Assembly (NCBI GenBank): GCA_014801875.1
Contig: JAAVDJ010000041.1
Location: forward strand, 1-64,000
Reading direction: 5' to 3'
Source of the DNA: Bacteroides sp.
GTDB lineage: Bacteria; Bacteroidota; Bacteroidia; Bacteroidales; Muribaculaceae
DNA: 64,000 nt
This document shows, one piece after another, positions 23,831-32,975 of this stretch (its first letter is position 1; the number at the start of each line of letters is the position of its first letter). The notes beneath the pieces are model-generated. The model saw only the letters and a list, made by a program, of their open reading frames with translations, was not told the DNA's origin and ran no database searches. A program made the translations under genes and the position numbers.

Positions 23831-25135
23831 TTAATTATGAGTCGGTATCTTTATGGAGAAGACCGTTATGCCGTCTTCTCCTGTGCGCAACGACCACAAT
23901 GCATTATGATTCCCAAGTATTTCTCCAATCAATGTCAATCCAAGACCTTTCCCCTCAGGTTTTGTGGTGAAAAAGGGGGAGAATAATTGAGCCGCCACTT
24001 TATCCGAAATCTCCTTTCCATTATTGGAAATTTCAAGAATCACTGTCCCTTCATTTTTCCGGGATAAAATATTGACCCATTTCCCTTCCTCACCATAGTC
24101 TCTTTCCACCTCCCTGAAACTTTCAACTGCGTTTTTCACAATATTCACAATCACTTGTTCGAGTTGGGTGCGGTCGGCATAAAGCTTGATCTCCCCCTCT
24201 ACCTCCACTCTTATCTTGATATCCTCCGGAGCAAGGGTTCGGAGAAAAGGTAATCCTTCATTCAGCATCTCCCCCATATCCATCAAGCGGAGGTCTGAGG
24301 CCGGAAGTCTGACCACATCCGCATATTCGTTTATAAACGTGCATACTTCGCCACAACGTCTGTCGCAACTCTCCATGACATCTCGGAGTTCAGCATCCTC
24401 AGTCTCTTCGATAAGCACCCCGAAGAGCGCCCTAACTCCACCCATGGTGTTATTTATTTCATGAGACATTATGCGTATCACCTTCTCATATGCACTTCTC
24501 TCCGCCTTCATCACCTCCTCCGTAAGATTTTCAAGAAGATAGAAATGGCGGTTGAAACCACTCTGCACAAAACTCAGATGTGTTCCCCTGAGCATCCTTG
24601 AATCTCCCGGACGGAAAACTACCGATTCCCGATAAGGTATTGCCTGAAGCCATTCCCCGGCTGCATAGGGAATATCCGACAATCTTTTCCCTATTATCTT
24701 TTTCTCATTTTTTATGCCGCAAAGTTTCAGAAATGCCGCATTTGTCATCGCTACCTTTCCGTCGAGGTCAAGCATCAGCACTCCCATCGGGGAAGCATCC
24801 ACAAGAAGATGAAGAAAATTTTCCTGCTCCATATTCCTCAGCCGTTCATTGCGCAGACGGTCAATCATGGAATTGAAAAGACGAACCATCCTGTCGGCAT
24901 TCCTCTCCCCTACTTTGACGAGTCGGTTGTTGAAATCCTGAGCCTCCAGGAGTTCGAAACCTCTGGTGACAACTCTCCCGGGGAGCACCGTCATCCTGTA
25001 GAAAATCAGCATAAGGAGGAGTGCCAAAGTGAGGCATACGATTATCTCCATTCTCATCTCCCCCGCGTCTATAATGATCATCACGACTGAGGCGACCACC
25101 AGTGCCACCCAGCTCAGAAAAAGGATATTCCTCAT
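23831..25135 (-). CDS. Sensor histidine kinase (NtrB-like partner)
   Basis: A 434-residue inner-membrane kinase with two N-terminal hydrophobic segments (residues 3-22 and 28-48), a HAMP-like linker, a PAS domain (LLVDASPMGVLMLDLDGKVAMTN near residue 108), an H box with IMSHEINNTMGG near residue 224 and an HATPase domain (NIVKNAVESF, ISNNGKEI, GKGLGLTLI). It should phosphorylate the sigma-54 activator upstream, with which it overlaps by 4 nt (ATGA). The very short periplasmic loop suggests sensing in the membrane or through PAS. Last gene of the efflux operon. Confidence 0.9.
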   Translation of the reverse strand: MRNILFLSWVALVVASVVMIIIDAGEMRMEIIVCLTLALLLMLIFYRMTVLPGRVVTRGFELLEAQDFNNRLVKVGERNADRMVRLFNSMIDRLRNERLRNMEQENFLHLLVDASPMGVLMLDLDGKVAMTNAAFLKLCGIKNEKKIIGKRLSDIPYAAGEWLQAIPYRESVVFRPGDSRMLRGTHLSFVQSGFNRHFYLLENLTEEVMKAERSAYEKVIRIMSHEINNTMGGVRALFGVLIEETEDAELRDVMESCDRRCGEVCTFINEYADVVRLPASDLRLMDMGEMLNEGLPFLRTLAPEDIKIRVEVEGEIKLYADRTQLEQVIVNIVKNAVESFREVERDYGEEGKWVNILSRKNEGTVILEISNNGKEISDKVAAQLFSPFFTTKPEGKGLGLTLIGEILGNHNALWSLRTGEDGITVFSIKIPTHN

Positions 25136-26454
25136 TTCAGTCCGTATTTTTCCATCCTTCTGTAAAGTGCTTGCCGTGTCAAACCCAGCTCTCTGGAGGC
25201 TCGGCTATGGTTTCCTCCTGACTCCTCAAGCACCCTCTCTATCATTGCCTTCTCCATATCGTCGATCGTACCTGCAGGCTTTATATCCCTTTCTTCCGTA
25301 GCATTCCCGGCCACATTAAGGAAATCCTTCTTTTCAAGGCGTCTGCCCCCGGTCAGGAGGGCGCGTTCCACCATATTCTTTAACTGTCGGATATTGCCCG
25401 GATAAGGGAGACGAGTCAGAAAGTCCATCCCCTCGGCCGACACTTCCGGCATCCTGAGTCCATTTTCCTTTGCCCCTTGCTCAACGAAATGCCTGACGAG
25501 AAGAGGTATATCTTCCCGGCGCTCGCGGAGAGCCGGAAGATGAAGGGTAATCAGATTAATTCGATAGAAAAGGTCTTCCCTGAACGTCTTCTCGGCCACC
25601 ATATCCCGGAGGTTGGCATTCGTGGCGGAAATAACCCGGATATCAACTTTACGTGTGCGTGTGTCGCCAAGCGGTTCAAACGTATGCTGTTGAAGCACTC
25701 TCAACAACTTCACCTGACAACTCATGTCGAGATCTCCAATTTCATCAAGGAATATTGTCCCTTTGTCGGCTACTTCAAACCGCCCTTTTCGAGAAGCAAC
25801 AGCTCCGGTGAACGCACCTTTGGCATGTCCGAACATCTCACTCTCAAACAAGGATTGAGAAATGCCGCCAAGATTCACCATCACAAAAGGTGCTTTCCCT
25901 CGGTTGCTATTGAGATGCACTGCGTGAGCCACCATCTCTTTTCCCGTGCCGTTCTCCCCAAGAATAAGAACCGGTGCTTCTGTAGGGGCGATTCGCTCCA
26001 CTGTTGAAAGAAGCTCCGTCATCCCTCTGCTTTCCCCTATTATACCTGCACGGTTAAAACGCGGTGTCTCTATCTCTACAGAACCTCGATTTAAATCTAT
26101 CGCCGTCTCTATCCGCTGCAAAAGAAGACCGTTATTCCACGGTTTCGTCATGAAATCATAGGCTCCATGGCGCATCCCTTCCACGGCAAGCTCTATACTC
26201 CCCCATGCTGTGATAAGGATGACCGGAGTGTCAGGCTGAAAAATTTTCACCTTCCTGAGCAATTCTATCCCCTCTTCCCCCGAAACTCCTCGGGAATAGT
26301 TCATGTCCATGAGCATAAGCTCATAGTTTTGTTGTCTCACTTTCGAGAGTGCTTCCTCAGGGTCGGCAGCATAATCCACATCATAACCTCCCCGCTTAAG
26401 CAGCAGCCCAAGCGACATCCTTACAGCCTTGTCGTCGTCGATAATCAGAATCAT
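25132..26454 (-). CDS. NtrC-family sigma-54 response regulator
   Basis: A 440-residue activator: receiver domain (ILIIDDD, phospho-acceptor Asp50 in LMLMD), AAA+ domain with Walker [10 protein letters not shown] near residue 166, the sigma-54 contact motif GAFTGA near residue 216 and Walker [11 protein letters not shown], then a Fis-type helix-turn-helix ([20 protein letters not shown]). All key residues are intact, so it should activate sigma-54 promoters. A strong candidate is at 32684-32700, at the head of the same gene cluster, giving an autoregulatory circuit with its kinase. Confidence 0.95.
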   Translation of the reverse strand: MILIIDDDKAVRMSLGLLLKRGGYDVDYAADPEEALSKVRQQNYELMLMDMNYSRGVSGEEGIELLRKVKIFQPDTPVILITAWGSIELAVEGMRHGAYDFMTKPWNNGLLLQRIETAIDLNRGSVEIETPRFNRAGIIGESRGMTELLSTVERIAPTEAPVLILGENGTGKEMVAHAVHLNSNRGKAPFVMVNLGGISQSLFESEMFGHAKGAFTGAVASRKGRFEVADKGTIFLDEIGDLDMSCQVKLLRVLQQHTFEPLGDTRTRKVDIRVISATNANLRDMVAEKTFREDLFYRINLITLHLPALRERREDIPLLVRHFVEQGAKENGLRMPEVSAEGMDFLTRLPYPGNIRQLKNMVERALLTGGRRLEKKDFLNVAGNATEERDIKPAGTIDDMEKAMIERVLEESGGNHSRASRELGLTRQALYRRMEKYGLK

Positions 26455-26493
26455 GATGCAAATTTAGAATTTTTTTTCCTGCAATGCAATTAT

Positions 26494-27972
26494 TCAATTG
26501 TTCAAAATCGTCTCTATGTCAGCGTCTATGCCACATCCTCGTTCGTAGTCCCAAAGAGTGAGGGAACGTATCTGATAATAATAGTTCCAGAAGAGGTAAA
26601 GTTCGTTGACATACTCCCTTCTTGCTTCATCCTTGGTGACGCGTGAATCATTAAGGTCGAGAGTCGATATTTTCCCCACAAGATAGGTTTCAACATTGGT
26701 GGCGTAGCGTTGAGCCGCTATTTCATCAGCTCTGCGCGCACGCTCAAGCTGCTGCTGCTGGTTGCCATAACGCTCTATAAGGATAAACAGATTCTGGCTG
26801 AAGTTCTGGTTCTCCTGTCTGACCTGACTTTCCACGAGTCTGCGATTACTCTCAGCCACTTTCACCTGACCCTTCCTCCGGCCCCAATCCACAAGAGGAA
26901 TGGAAAACCCTATCTCCACAACTTGATTATCTTTCAGGTTGGAATAGCTCCCTCTGAAATCATGATCAGTGCCGGTGTAGCCTATCTGGGCAAACAGATT
27001 GACCTCTCGCTGAGCTCCCTTTGCTTTTGCCACTTCATAGTCGGCTTCCAAGCGTTTCCGCAGCATCGATTTAGCGAAACTGTTGTTTGCCAACGCCCTT
27101 TCGAGTGCATCCTCATATTGGATTCTGACTTCCGGCACAGACGTAGGAATCTCAGGAATTATGTCTACACCGGAGTCAAAACCAAGGAATGTGCGAAGCT
27201 GAAACATTGCGCTTTTAAGCGAGCTCTCGCAATCTGTCAGCGATGTCTGAGCGTCAAGAAGATTAAGCTCCATCTGAAGCAGATCATTCCGACTTATGCG
27301 CCCCATCTCCCTCTTCTCTTTGGCCACATCATAAAGTTTCTCCGCTTGCCGCACGTTTTGAGTCGCTATGCTATGATTCTCTTTCGCCATGAGAAGTGAG
27401 AAATACAAGCGTAGAGCCGACGCTGCGACATCTTCTGTCGCGCTCAGAAATTCCGCCTTCGCCTCCTCATATTTCACGGGCTCTATCCTTCGGTCCCACT
27501 TGACATGGTTGACGCTGAAGATCGGTTGGTTGAGCGTGACGGCAACGGGTATCGACATGAAACGGTTATAGCTTCCGCCCCCCAATTGCCTATAGAAATC
27601 AAGTGAGGTCGTGAGAGCTATCGAGCCCCCCGTAAGCCATATATTCTGGGAGACTGACAGCTCCCCATCCATCTGAAGATAGTTGTTTGGCACGAAAGTG
27701 TAGTTGCCTTCGCTATTCATGTAGGAGGAATATTGCTTACGATAGGAAGGAAGGGTTGCCTTAAAATCCACTTCGGGCAATAACTCCGCCTTATATGAGC
27801 GATAACCCCAGTAGGCACTTCTGAGTCTGTTGAGCGCCACCTCGGCATCCACACTCCCCTTCCGGGCCGCTCCCATTGCCTCTTCCATTGTCATGAGGAG
27901 AGTCTGCGGAGTCTGTCCGAAGACAGTCCCCGCATGACATAAAAGTATGAGAATAAACAATAACTTATCCAT
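26494..27972 (-). CDS. TolC-family outer-membrane efflux protein
   Basis: A 492-residue OEP protein with an N-terminal signal peptide ending near FGQ (residue 20). It has two repeats of long coiled helices (AEKLYDVAKEKREMGRISRNDLLQMELNLLDAQ near residue 210; RADEIAAQRYATNVETYLVGKISTLDLNDSRVTKDEA near residue 420) and beta strands typical of a trimeric outer-membrane channel. It should form the exit duct for the MacB-like ABC transporter encoded just upstream. It is 11 nt from the permease gene and 39 nt from the regulator gene. Confidence 0.9.
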   Translation of the reverse strand: MDKLLFILILLCHAGTVFGQTPQTLLMTMEEAMGAARKGSVDAEVALNRLRSAYWGYRSYKAELLPEVDFKATLPSYRKQYSSYMNSEGNYTFVPNNYLQMDGELSVSQNIWLTGGSIALTTSLDFYRQLGGGSYNRFMSIPVAVTLNQPIFSVNHVKWDRRIEPVKYEEAKAEFLSATEDVAASALRLYFSLLMAKENHSIATQNVRQAEKLYDVAKEKREMGRISRNDLLQMELNLLDAQTSLTDCESSLKSAMFQLRTFLGFDSGVDIIPEIPTSVPEVRIQYEDALERALANNSFAKSMLRKRLEADYEVAKAKGAQREVNLFAQIGYTGTDHDFRGSYSNLKDNQVVEIGFSIPLVDWGRRKGQVKVAESNRRLVESQVRQENQNFSQNLFILIERYGNQQQQLERARRADEIAAQRYATNVETYLVGKISTLDLNDSRVTKDEARREYVNELYLFWNYYYQIRSLTLWDYERGCGIDADIETILNN

Positions 27973-27983
27973 AAACCTTTCTT

Positions 27984-29204
27984 TTATTCTGCCTTGATGG
28001 CCAAGGCCGGTTCGATGCGCATTGCGCGGTAAGCCGGATAAAGGAGGCTGACGATGATGCCTGACAGAACAAGGACAAAGGCCCCCGCCTCACACCATAA
28101 TAACTTCCACCCCAATGACTTGGAGCCTACCATTTCTATTAGCTCCGGTAGAATGAATATCCACATCACCGCTGAGGAAATCGCCACTCCTATAAGAAGA
28201 AGGAGAAAACCTTCTGTGATGATTCTCCTAAGTATATCCCTGCGTGTCGCACCACATATCTTGCGAATCGCAATCTCCCCGATTCTTTGCTGGATGCGAA
28301 ACCAGAATGTACCCAGCAGACCAAGGAAAATAGTAAGCAAAACAAATGAAATAAGCACCACGAACTGACGAAGATTTATCTCTATCTCTCTCTGATTGGC
28401 CTCACGAACCTCATCCATACTTTTCAATTCCGTAAGAAATACGTTTCTGCTTATGCGCAGATCGCGATTATCCTTGAATCCCTTTTCGAACTGTTGCCCC
28501 ATTCCCGGTTTCACACGTACGGCTATCATTCCCCAGAAAGCGTCGTTTGGCAGGATTATAGTGCCTCCAAACGATTCCTCATAATCATTACGCCGGATGT
28601 GCTGAATGACATCGCCTACTCTATATCGTTTGGTCGGGTCCCCACTGAAATACACCATTTTCCCTTTTAGTGAGATTGGATCTTTTCCCTCACCAAGGAA
28701 GTTAGTATTAGAAATAAGGATTTCTCCTTTGCTTAACATCTCTTTCAGTTGTGTCGGACTGGCTCCCGTGAGACTTTTGATGCGCAAGACATCCACTATT
28801 TCAGGACTGGCTTGACGTACATTACCGCTATACGCAACTATAGAATCCCCGTCAACATACAAGTTGTTGCCCATATAATCATAGCTGTATGGCAAACCGC
28901 CCCAATGATACATCACTGACTCTACCGCCGGATGCTGCTTCAATCTGTCAAGAAGAATCTTGAAATCCTCCGTCCTGTCATTACCTTCCGGATCATAGTA
29001 GTTGCTTGACTTCTCTATTATCCTGACGTTCATAGAATAGACATCCGTGCAATCATAGCCGGTTGGTTCAAAGAGTCCGCGTGTCTCCAGATATATCATT
29101 CCCAGTCCTCCCCACACCACTGTGAAGACAATCATAAGGGAGAGAACAAGCCATATGTTGTCGCGCCATTCATGGCACATCTGTTTAATCAGTTTTCGTT
29201 TCAT
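27984..29204 (-). CDS. MacB-like ABC permease (second of two)
   Basis: A 406-residue FtsX/MacB permease. One N-terminal TM (residues 16-36) is followed by a 240-residue periplasmic MacB_PCD domain, then three C-terminal TMs (near 282-302, 330-355, 370-392). The GEIAIRKICGATRRDILRRI motif is the conserved cytoplasmic loop that contacts the ATPase. It differs from its neighbour by about 25 residues in length and they probably form a heterodimer. Substrate unknown; likely a peptide, lipid or antibiotic exported through the adjacent TolC-like protein. Confidence 0.88.
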   Translation of the reverse strand: MKRKLIKQMCHEWRDNIWLVLSLMIVFTVVWGGLGMIYLETRGLFEPTGYDCTDVYSMNVRIIEKSSNYYDPEGNDRTEDFKILLDRLKQHPAVESVMYHWGGLPYSYDYMGNNLYVDGDSIVAYSGNVRQASPEIVDVLRIKSLTGASPTQLKEMLSKGEILISNTNFLGEGKDPISLKGKMVYFSGDPTKRYRVGDVIQHIRRNDYEESFGGTIILPNDAFWGMIAVRVKPGMGQQFEKGFKDNRDLRISRNVFLTELKSMDEVREANQREIEINLRQFVVLISFVLLTIFLGLLGTFWFRIQQRIGEIAIRKICGATRRDILRRIITEGFLLLLIGVAISSAVMWIFILPELIEMVGSKSLGWKLLWCEAGAFVLVLSGIIVSLLYPAYRAMRIEPALAIKAE

Positions 29205-29239
29205 TTCTGAATTCTGTTTCTTGTGAAATTATTATCTTG

Positions 29240-30535
29240 TCAATGGGTCTCAGAAATCGCTTCGGCCGGATTCTTCCTTGAGGCCTTCCAGGCCGGAACT
29301 GTTGCGCTGATTACATTCATAACAAAGCACAGCACAAAGGCTATCAGGAAATTCTGCCATCTGAAAAGCATACTGAAATCCGGACGGGCGTTGAGCACAT
29401 CAAGGGATGTCTCGAATTTAGAGCCTATCTCAAAGAAGAGGTGTGAGGCAAGATAGAGGAAGACAATACATAAGATTAACCCTATCAGTCCTCCAATACA
29501 GGTGATCAGAAGATTCTCCCCGAGGAGCTGGCCGATAATATCTGTTTTTCTCGCGCCGAACGCCCTGCGCACGCCTATTTCAGAAATTCTGTGACGCAGA
29601 CGGCTTCGCGTCATGCTGCTGAGATTGATTGCCGGAAGGAGGAGAAGGATGGTGTAGATGGTCCATTGGATGCGATGCTTGTTTTTTAAATCCGGGGTAT
29701 TATTGCTCCCGAACGACATCCCTTGCTCTTCAATAGTGTAGGGTTGTTCATGATAGACAACATCTTTTCCTTCTCTTGCCATTGTCGCTCCCAAACGTTT
29801 GTAGCGGCTCTTCACCTGCTTTTTTATATGGTCTGCCTCGACTCCATCCTTCATTTTAAGATAGACGTTCAGACTTCCGAAAATTTGGTTTTCATTCTCA
29901 CCGCTTCTCATTCCCTCGACATCGAGAGCTGTAAAATAATCTCCATATGTGTTGTCAAGCAACGGGCTGACATCCTCAACCACCCCCACTACATGGAAGG
30001 GAATCATTCGAAGCTCAATCTCTCTGCCGACCACATTATCTTCTTTGAAAAGCCTCCGCGCAGCTGATCTGCTAAGTATCACTGACCTGTCTGCCGAAGC
30101 AGCTTTGGAATCTTCGAATGGCTTTCCGTCGATAAATTTGAAATCGAAAATTTTCCAGAATTCAGCATCCACCTTCCTTCCGTATGCCACAAAGGGTTCC
30201 TGACCTTGCACACTCAACTGTTCTGCCGGTTTATCCCCTCTGACAAATGATATCTTCTCTATTCCGTCAAGGTCTTTGTAAAACATCTCGGCCATTCTTA
30301 GGGTCAGGGTCATTCCCGAATTGTCTATACCTTTTCCCGGTTCTTTTTCATGGATACCTTTTCCTAACAGCACACGACTGCGTGAGGTCTCCGGAGCTGT
30401 ATCCACTTGTGAGATATTGTCTGTGATAAAGAAAGCCATCACCAGGAATATTGAGAGGGCCGTGCCGCTGATCGCGACCCATGTCATCATCCTCTGATGC
30501 TTCATTTCATATATGACTTGTTTAAAATAATTCAT
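29240..30535 (-). CDS. MacB-like ABC permease (first of two)
   Basis: A 431-residue permease with the same plan: TM at residues 18-40, a large MacB_PCD periplasmic part, and three C-terminal TMs with the loop RHRISEIGVRRAFGARKTDIIGQLL near residue 315. It follows the ATPase gene by 34 nt and precedes the second permease by 35 nt. Two unlike permeases with a single ATPase is common in Bacteroidota MacB-type clusters. Confidence 0.88.
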   Translation of the reverse strand: MNYFKQVIYEMKHQRMMTWVAISGTALSIFLVMAFFITDNISQVDTAPETSRSRVLLGKGIHEKEPGKGIDNSGMTLTLRMAEMFYKDLDGIEKISFVRGDKPAEQLSVQGQEPFVAYGRKVDAEFWKIFDFKFIDGKPFEDSKAASADRSVILSRSAARRLFKEDNVVGREIELRMIPFHVVGVVEDVSPLLDNTYGDYFTALDVEGMRSGENENQIFGSLNVYLKMKDGVEADHIKKQVKSRYKRLGATMAREGKDVVYHEQPYTIEEQGMSFGSNNTPDLKNKHRIQWTIYTILLLLPAINLSSMTRSRLRHRISEIGVRRAFGARKTDIIGQLLGENLLITCIGGLIGLILCIVFLYLASHLFFEIGSKFETSLDVLNARPDFSMLFRWQNFLIAFVLCFVMNVISATVPAWKASRKNPAEAISETH

Positions 30536-30569
30536 AATGCCTGATTTTTCAACTTTCTAATTATATTTT

Positions 30570-31244
30570 TCACTGCACCTGGCGCCCGTCGAAGAAACGT
30601 ATGATCCGGTCGGTCATTTGGGCCTGCTGTTCATTATGCGTCACCATGACAATCGTCCGTCCATCCTCACGGTTGAGTTTATGGAGAATTTCCATCACCT
30701 CCTGTCCCATCTTGGAGTCAAGGTTTCCCGTGGGCTCATCTGCGAGCACTATCTTCGGGTCACCCACAATCGCGCGTGCAATCGCCACTCTCTGGCACTG
30801 TCCTCCGGAGAGTTGCGAGGGGTAATGGTGCATCCTGTGGCTCAAGCCCAGATGTGAAAGCACTTCCTCAACCCTTTTCTTCCTTTCACTTCCACTCATG
30901 GAATGACGATATGACAGCGGCAAGGCCACATTGTCGATCACATTCAACGATGGGATAAGATGGAAACTCTGGAATACAAAACCTATATTTTCGTTCCGGA
31001 ATGCCGATAGTTTTGAATCGCTGAGTTTAGCCATCTCTGTGTTGAGGATAGAGACAGTGCCCGTGCTGGGGGTGTCAAGCAGACCTATGATGTTGAGAAG
31101 GGTAGATTTCCCGCATCCCGATGGTCCCATCATGCTGACAAACTCACCTTCGCGTATTTCAAGATTTACATTTTCAAGCGCAAGTGTCTCGATTTCCTTT
31201 GTGCGATAGACCTTGCTGACATCTTTAAGAGTGATTATTTCCAT
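30570..31244 (-). CDS. LolD/MacB-type ABC transporter ATPase
   Basis: A 224-residue ABC ATPase. Walker A is GPSGCGKST near residue 40, the signature is LSGGQCQRVAIARA near residue 144 and Walker B with its Glu is KIVLADEPTGNLDS. The H loop (MVTHNEQ) is present. It belongs to the group that drives MacB/LolCDE mechanotransmission. It is separated from the upstream membrane-fusion gene by 145 nt with a hairpin at 31294-31352. Confidence 0.95.
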   Translation of the reverse strand: MEIITLKDVSKVYRTKEIETLALENVNLEIREGEFVSMMGPSGCGKSTLLNIIGLLDTPSTGTVSILNTEMAKLSDSKLSAFRNENIGFVFQSFHLIPSLNVIDNVALPLSYRHSMSGSERKKRVEEVLSHLGLSHRMHHYPSQLSGGQCQRVAIARAIVGDPKIVLADEPTGNLDSKMGQEVMEILHKLNREDGRTIVMVTHNEQQAQMTDRIIRFFDGRQVQ

Positions 31245-31293
31245 AATTTTTTACAGGTTAATTCGTGTTGTTATTAGTAGATATTCCTTATGA

Positions 31294-31352
31294 AGTCGTT
31301 AAATTTTTACGGAATCCGGCTAACTCCGGACAAAGAAAAATTTTAAACGACT
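31294..31352 (-). other. Intercistronic hairpin in the efflux operon
   Basis: AGTCGTTAAATTTTT (31294-31308) pairs with AAAAATTTTAAACGACT (31336-31352) apart from a small bulge, with an inner CCGG/CCGG pairing. It lies between the membrane-fusion and ATPase genes. It could tune expression between the two parts or mark an old terminator. Its AGTCGTT/AACGACT ends recall the hairpin at 16296. Confidence 0.5.
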
Positions 31353-31389
31353 GCTATGTCTTGCCTGACTCCTATGAATTATTCAAGAC

Positions 31390-32652
31390 TTAATTTCCCT
31401 TTTTCTTCATTCTCAGCGCACTGCTGTTCTTATATGTGCTCATATCGCTGATGACGACTTCCTCTCCGGGTTTTATCCCGCTGATGACCTCCACATAATC
31501 GAAGTTGCTCTCCCCCAGTTTGACATTGCGTCTTTCGAGGCGTGAGTCGCCGGTCTTCACGAAAAGCAGATAATCTCCCGCTCCCTGGAAATACTGACCG
31601 TTAGGAATCCTGACGACACCCTCCCTCTGATCATAAATGATGTTGAGTTCGGTGCGGAGTCCGGAGCGGAGATGGGAATCATTATCTTCATCAAACATGA
31701 CAGAAAACTGAGTGAGTCCGTCTTTGCTCTGAGGTGTTATGTTTGTCACCCGACCCTTGGCACTGTGACGCCCTACCCTTATGTTGACCCCTGCTCCGAC
31801 AGCCACTTTGCCGGCGCTGCTTTCCGATATCTCCCCTGCTATTTTGAAATGGGAAAGGTCTGAGACAACAGCTAATTTCTCTCCGGCTGCTATGCTGACT
31901 CCGAGATCTTTATTGACAAAGGTCACTATGCCGTTGCGCGGTGCCTTTATCCTTGCGTCATCAAGCGTACGCTCCATCTCCTCCAGATTTCTCCTTGAGA
32001 TAGCTCCCTCGAGTTGTTTGCTGCGAAAGGAGGCTGCGTGTGCTTTCCTCTCGTTCTGCAATTGAATGCGCAATTGTTCCAGTTCGAGCAAGCCGGTGGA
32101 ATATGCAAGTTCGGCTTGACGAATGCGGTCCCCTGTTCCGCTCCCGATACTGTCCAGACGACGCTCGTTTGACACTTCAGCCTTCAGATGAGCCACGGCC
32201 ATCTCCTTACTCTTGATTTTCATTTCAAGATCTGTGAGATATGTGGCATTGTTGAGGGATGCTTGTTCTATCTCATTATTCTTCATGCTCACCTCGTCGC
32301 CCATTCTCCGAAAGTCTGTTTCCGCTGACTGAAGGTCAAGTCGGAGAAGTGACTGCCCGGCTTCCACACTGTCTCCCTCCGTGCAATAGACCTCCATTAT
32401 CCGGGTGGATACCGGAGAGACAATAGCCTGCTCATAGAGAGGCACAATCTTTCCGGAGGCTGAAACGGTGCTTTCAAGCGATCCCACTTCCGCTGCTCTT
32501 ATTGTCAGATCCTCCTCCTTTACAGTATCGGAGAAGAAAAACTTGCTCCCTATAGCCAGCACAGCGACTGCTACACAGCATATAGCGCCTCCTTTTATCC
32601 ATCTCCGGCGCCTTTCCTTCAATAATTGCTCTTTTGGTATTTCTTTGTCCAT
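31390..32652 (-). CDS. Periplasmic membrane-fusion (adaptor) protein, MacA/HlyD-like
   Basis: A 420-residue adaptor with an N-terminal membrane anchor (about residues 18-36), a split biotinyl-lipoyl domain (SLESTVSASGKIVPL near residue 58; ARIKAPRNGIVTFVNKDLGVSIAAGEKL near residue 235), a long coiled-coil hairpin between the halves and a beta-barrel/membrane-proximal C-terminus. It links the MacB-like permeases to the TolC-like channel. It is the first gene after the sigma-54 promoter, with the -12 element about 30 nt upstream of the ATG. Confidence 0.9.
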   Translation of the reverse strand: MDKEIPKEQLLKERRRRWIKGGAICCVAVAVLAIGSKFFFSDTVKEEDLTIRAAEVGSLESTVSASGKIVPLYEQAIVSPVSTRIMEVYCTEGDSVEAGQSLLRLDLQSAETDFRRMGDEVSMKNNEIEQASLNNATYLTDLEMKIKSKEMAVAHLKAEVSNERRLDSIGSGTGDRIRQAELAYSTGLLELEQLRIQLQNERKAHAASFRSKQLEGAISRRNLEEMERTLDDARIKAPRNGIVTFVNKDLGVSIAAGEKLAVVSDLSHFKIAGEISESSAGKVAVGAGVNIRVGRHSAKGRVTNITPQSKDGLTQFSVMFDEDNDSHLRSGLRTELNIIYDQREGVVRIPNGQYFQGAGDYLLFVKTGDSRLERRNVKLGESNFDYVEVISGIKPGEEVVISDMSTYKNSSALRMKKKGN

Positions 32653-32683
32653 GTGTATGGTTTTTCTGTTTGCCTAAAATAGT

Positions 32684-32700
32684 CACAATCCCTGTGCCAA
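32684..32700 (-). promoter_or_regulatory. Sigma-54 (RpoN) promoter of the ABC efflux operon
   Basis: On the minus strand this reads TTGGCACAGGGATTGTG, against the consensus TTGGCAC-N5-TTGCW: a perfect -24 half and one mismatch (GT for GC) in the -12 half. It lies 32 nt upstream of the membrane-fusion gene ATG, and the sigma-54 activator is encoded at the end of the same cluster. Confidence 0.8.
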
Positions 32701-32763
32701 AAAGCTACTAATCTTAATTATCAATCAATTAGCTAATATAATCATTATCCATTACCGTACACT

Positions 32764-32779
32764 TGTCCGAAAACGGACA
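32764..32779. promoter_or_regulatory. Candidate activator-binding site (UAS)
   Basis: TGTCCG-AAAA-CGGACA, a 6-bp inverted repeat with a 4-nt spacer, about 65 bp upstream of the -24 element, the usual distance for an NtrC-type enhancer. An extra half site CGGACA lies at 32787-32792, 8 nt further upstream. Confidence 0.65.
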
Positions 32780-32825
32780 CTACAATCGGACATCTCAACC
32801 TCAATCCGGCGAAGATTACGCCCAT

Positions 32826-32881
32826 AAAGAATGTGTCAGTGTGTATAAAGCCATGGCTTTATACACACTGACACATTCTTT
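32826..32881. repeat. 56-bp perfect palindrome
   Basis: Fully self-complementary around the centre CCATGG (32851-32856), with no loop. It sits between the sigma-54 control region and the end of the RND operon, where it could end transcription from the RND genes. The T-rich tract to its right is on the wrong strand for a minus-strand intrinsic terminator, so the role is uncertain. Confidence 0.9.
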
Positions 32882-32882
32882 T

Positions 32883-32962
32883 CTTATTTCCTTCCTTATT
32901 TCCTTATTTCCTCTATTTCCTTATTTCCTCTATTTCCTTATTTCCTTATTTCCTCTATTTCT
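32883..32962. repeat. Imperfect TTATTTCC tandem repeat
   Basis: About nine units of TTATTTCC or TCTATTTCC directly after the palindrome, ending 14 nt before the stop codon of the RND pump gene. Strongly strand-asymmetric (pyrimidines on the plus strand). It is in the 3' region of a transporter gene, like the octamer array at 1-208. Translated frames across it give only low-complexity hydrophobic sequence. Confidence 0.9.
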
Positions 32963-32975
32963 TTCCCTGAGCTTC

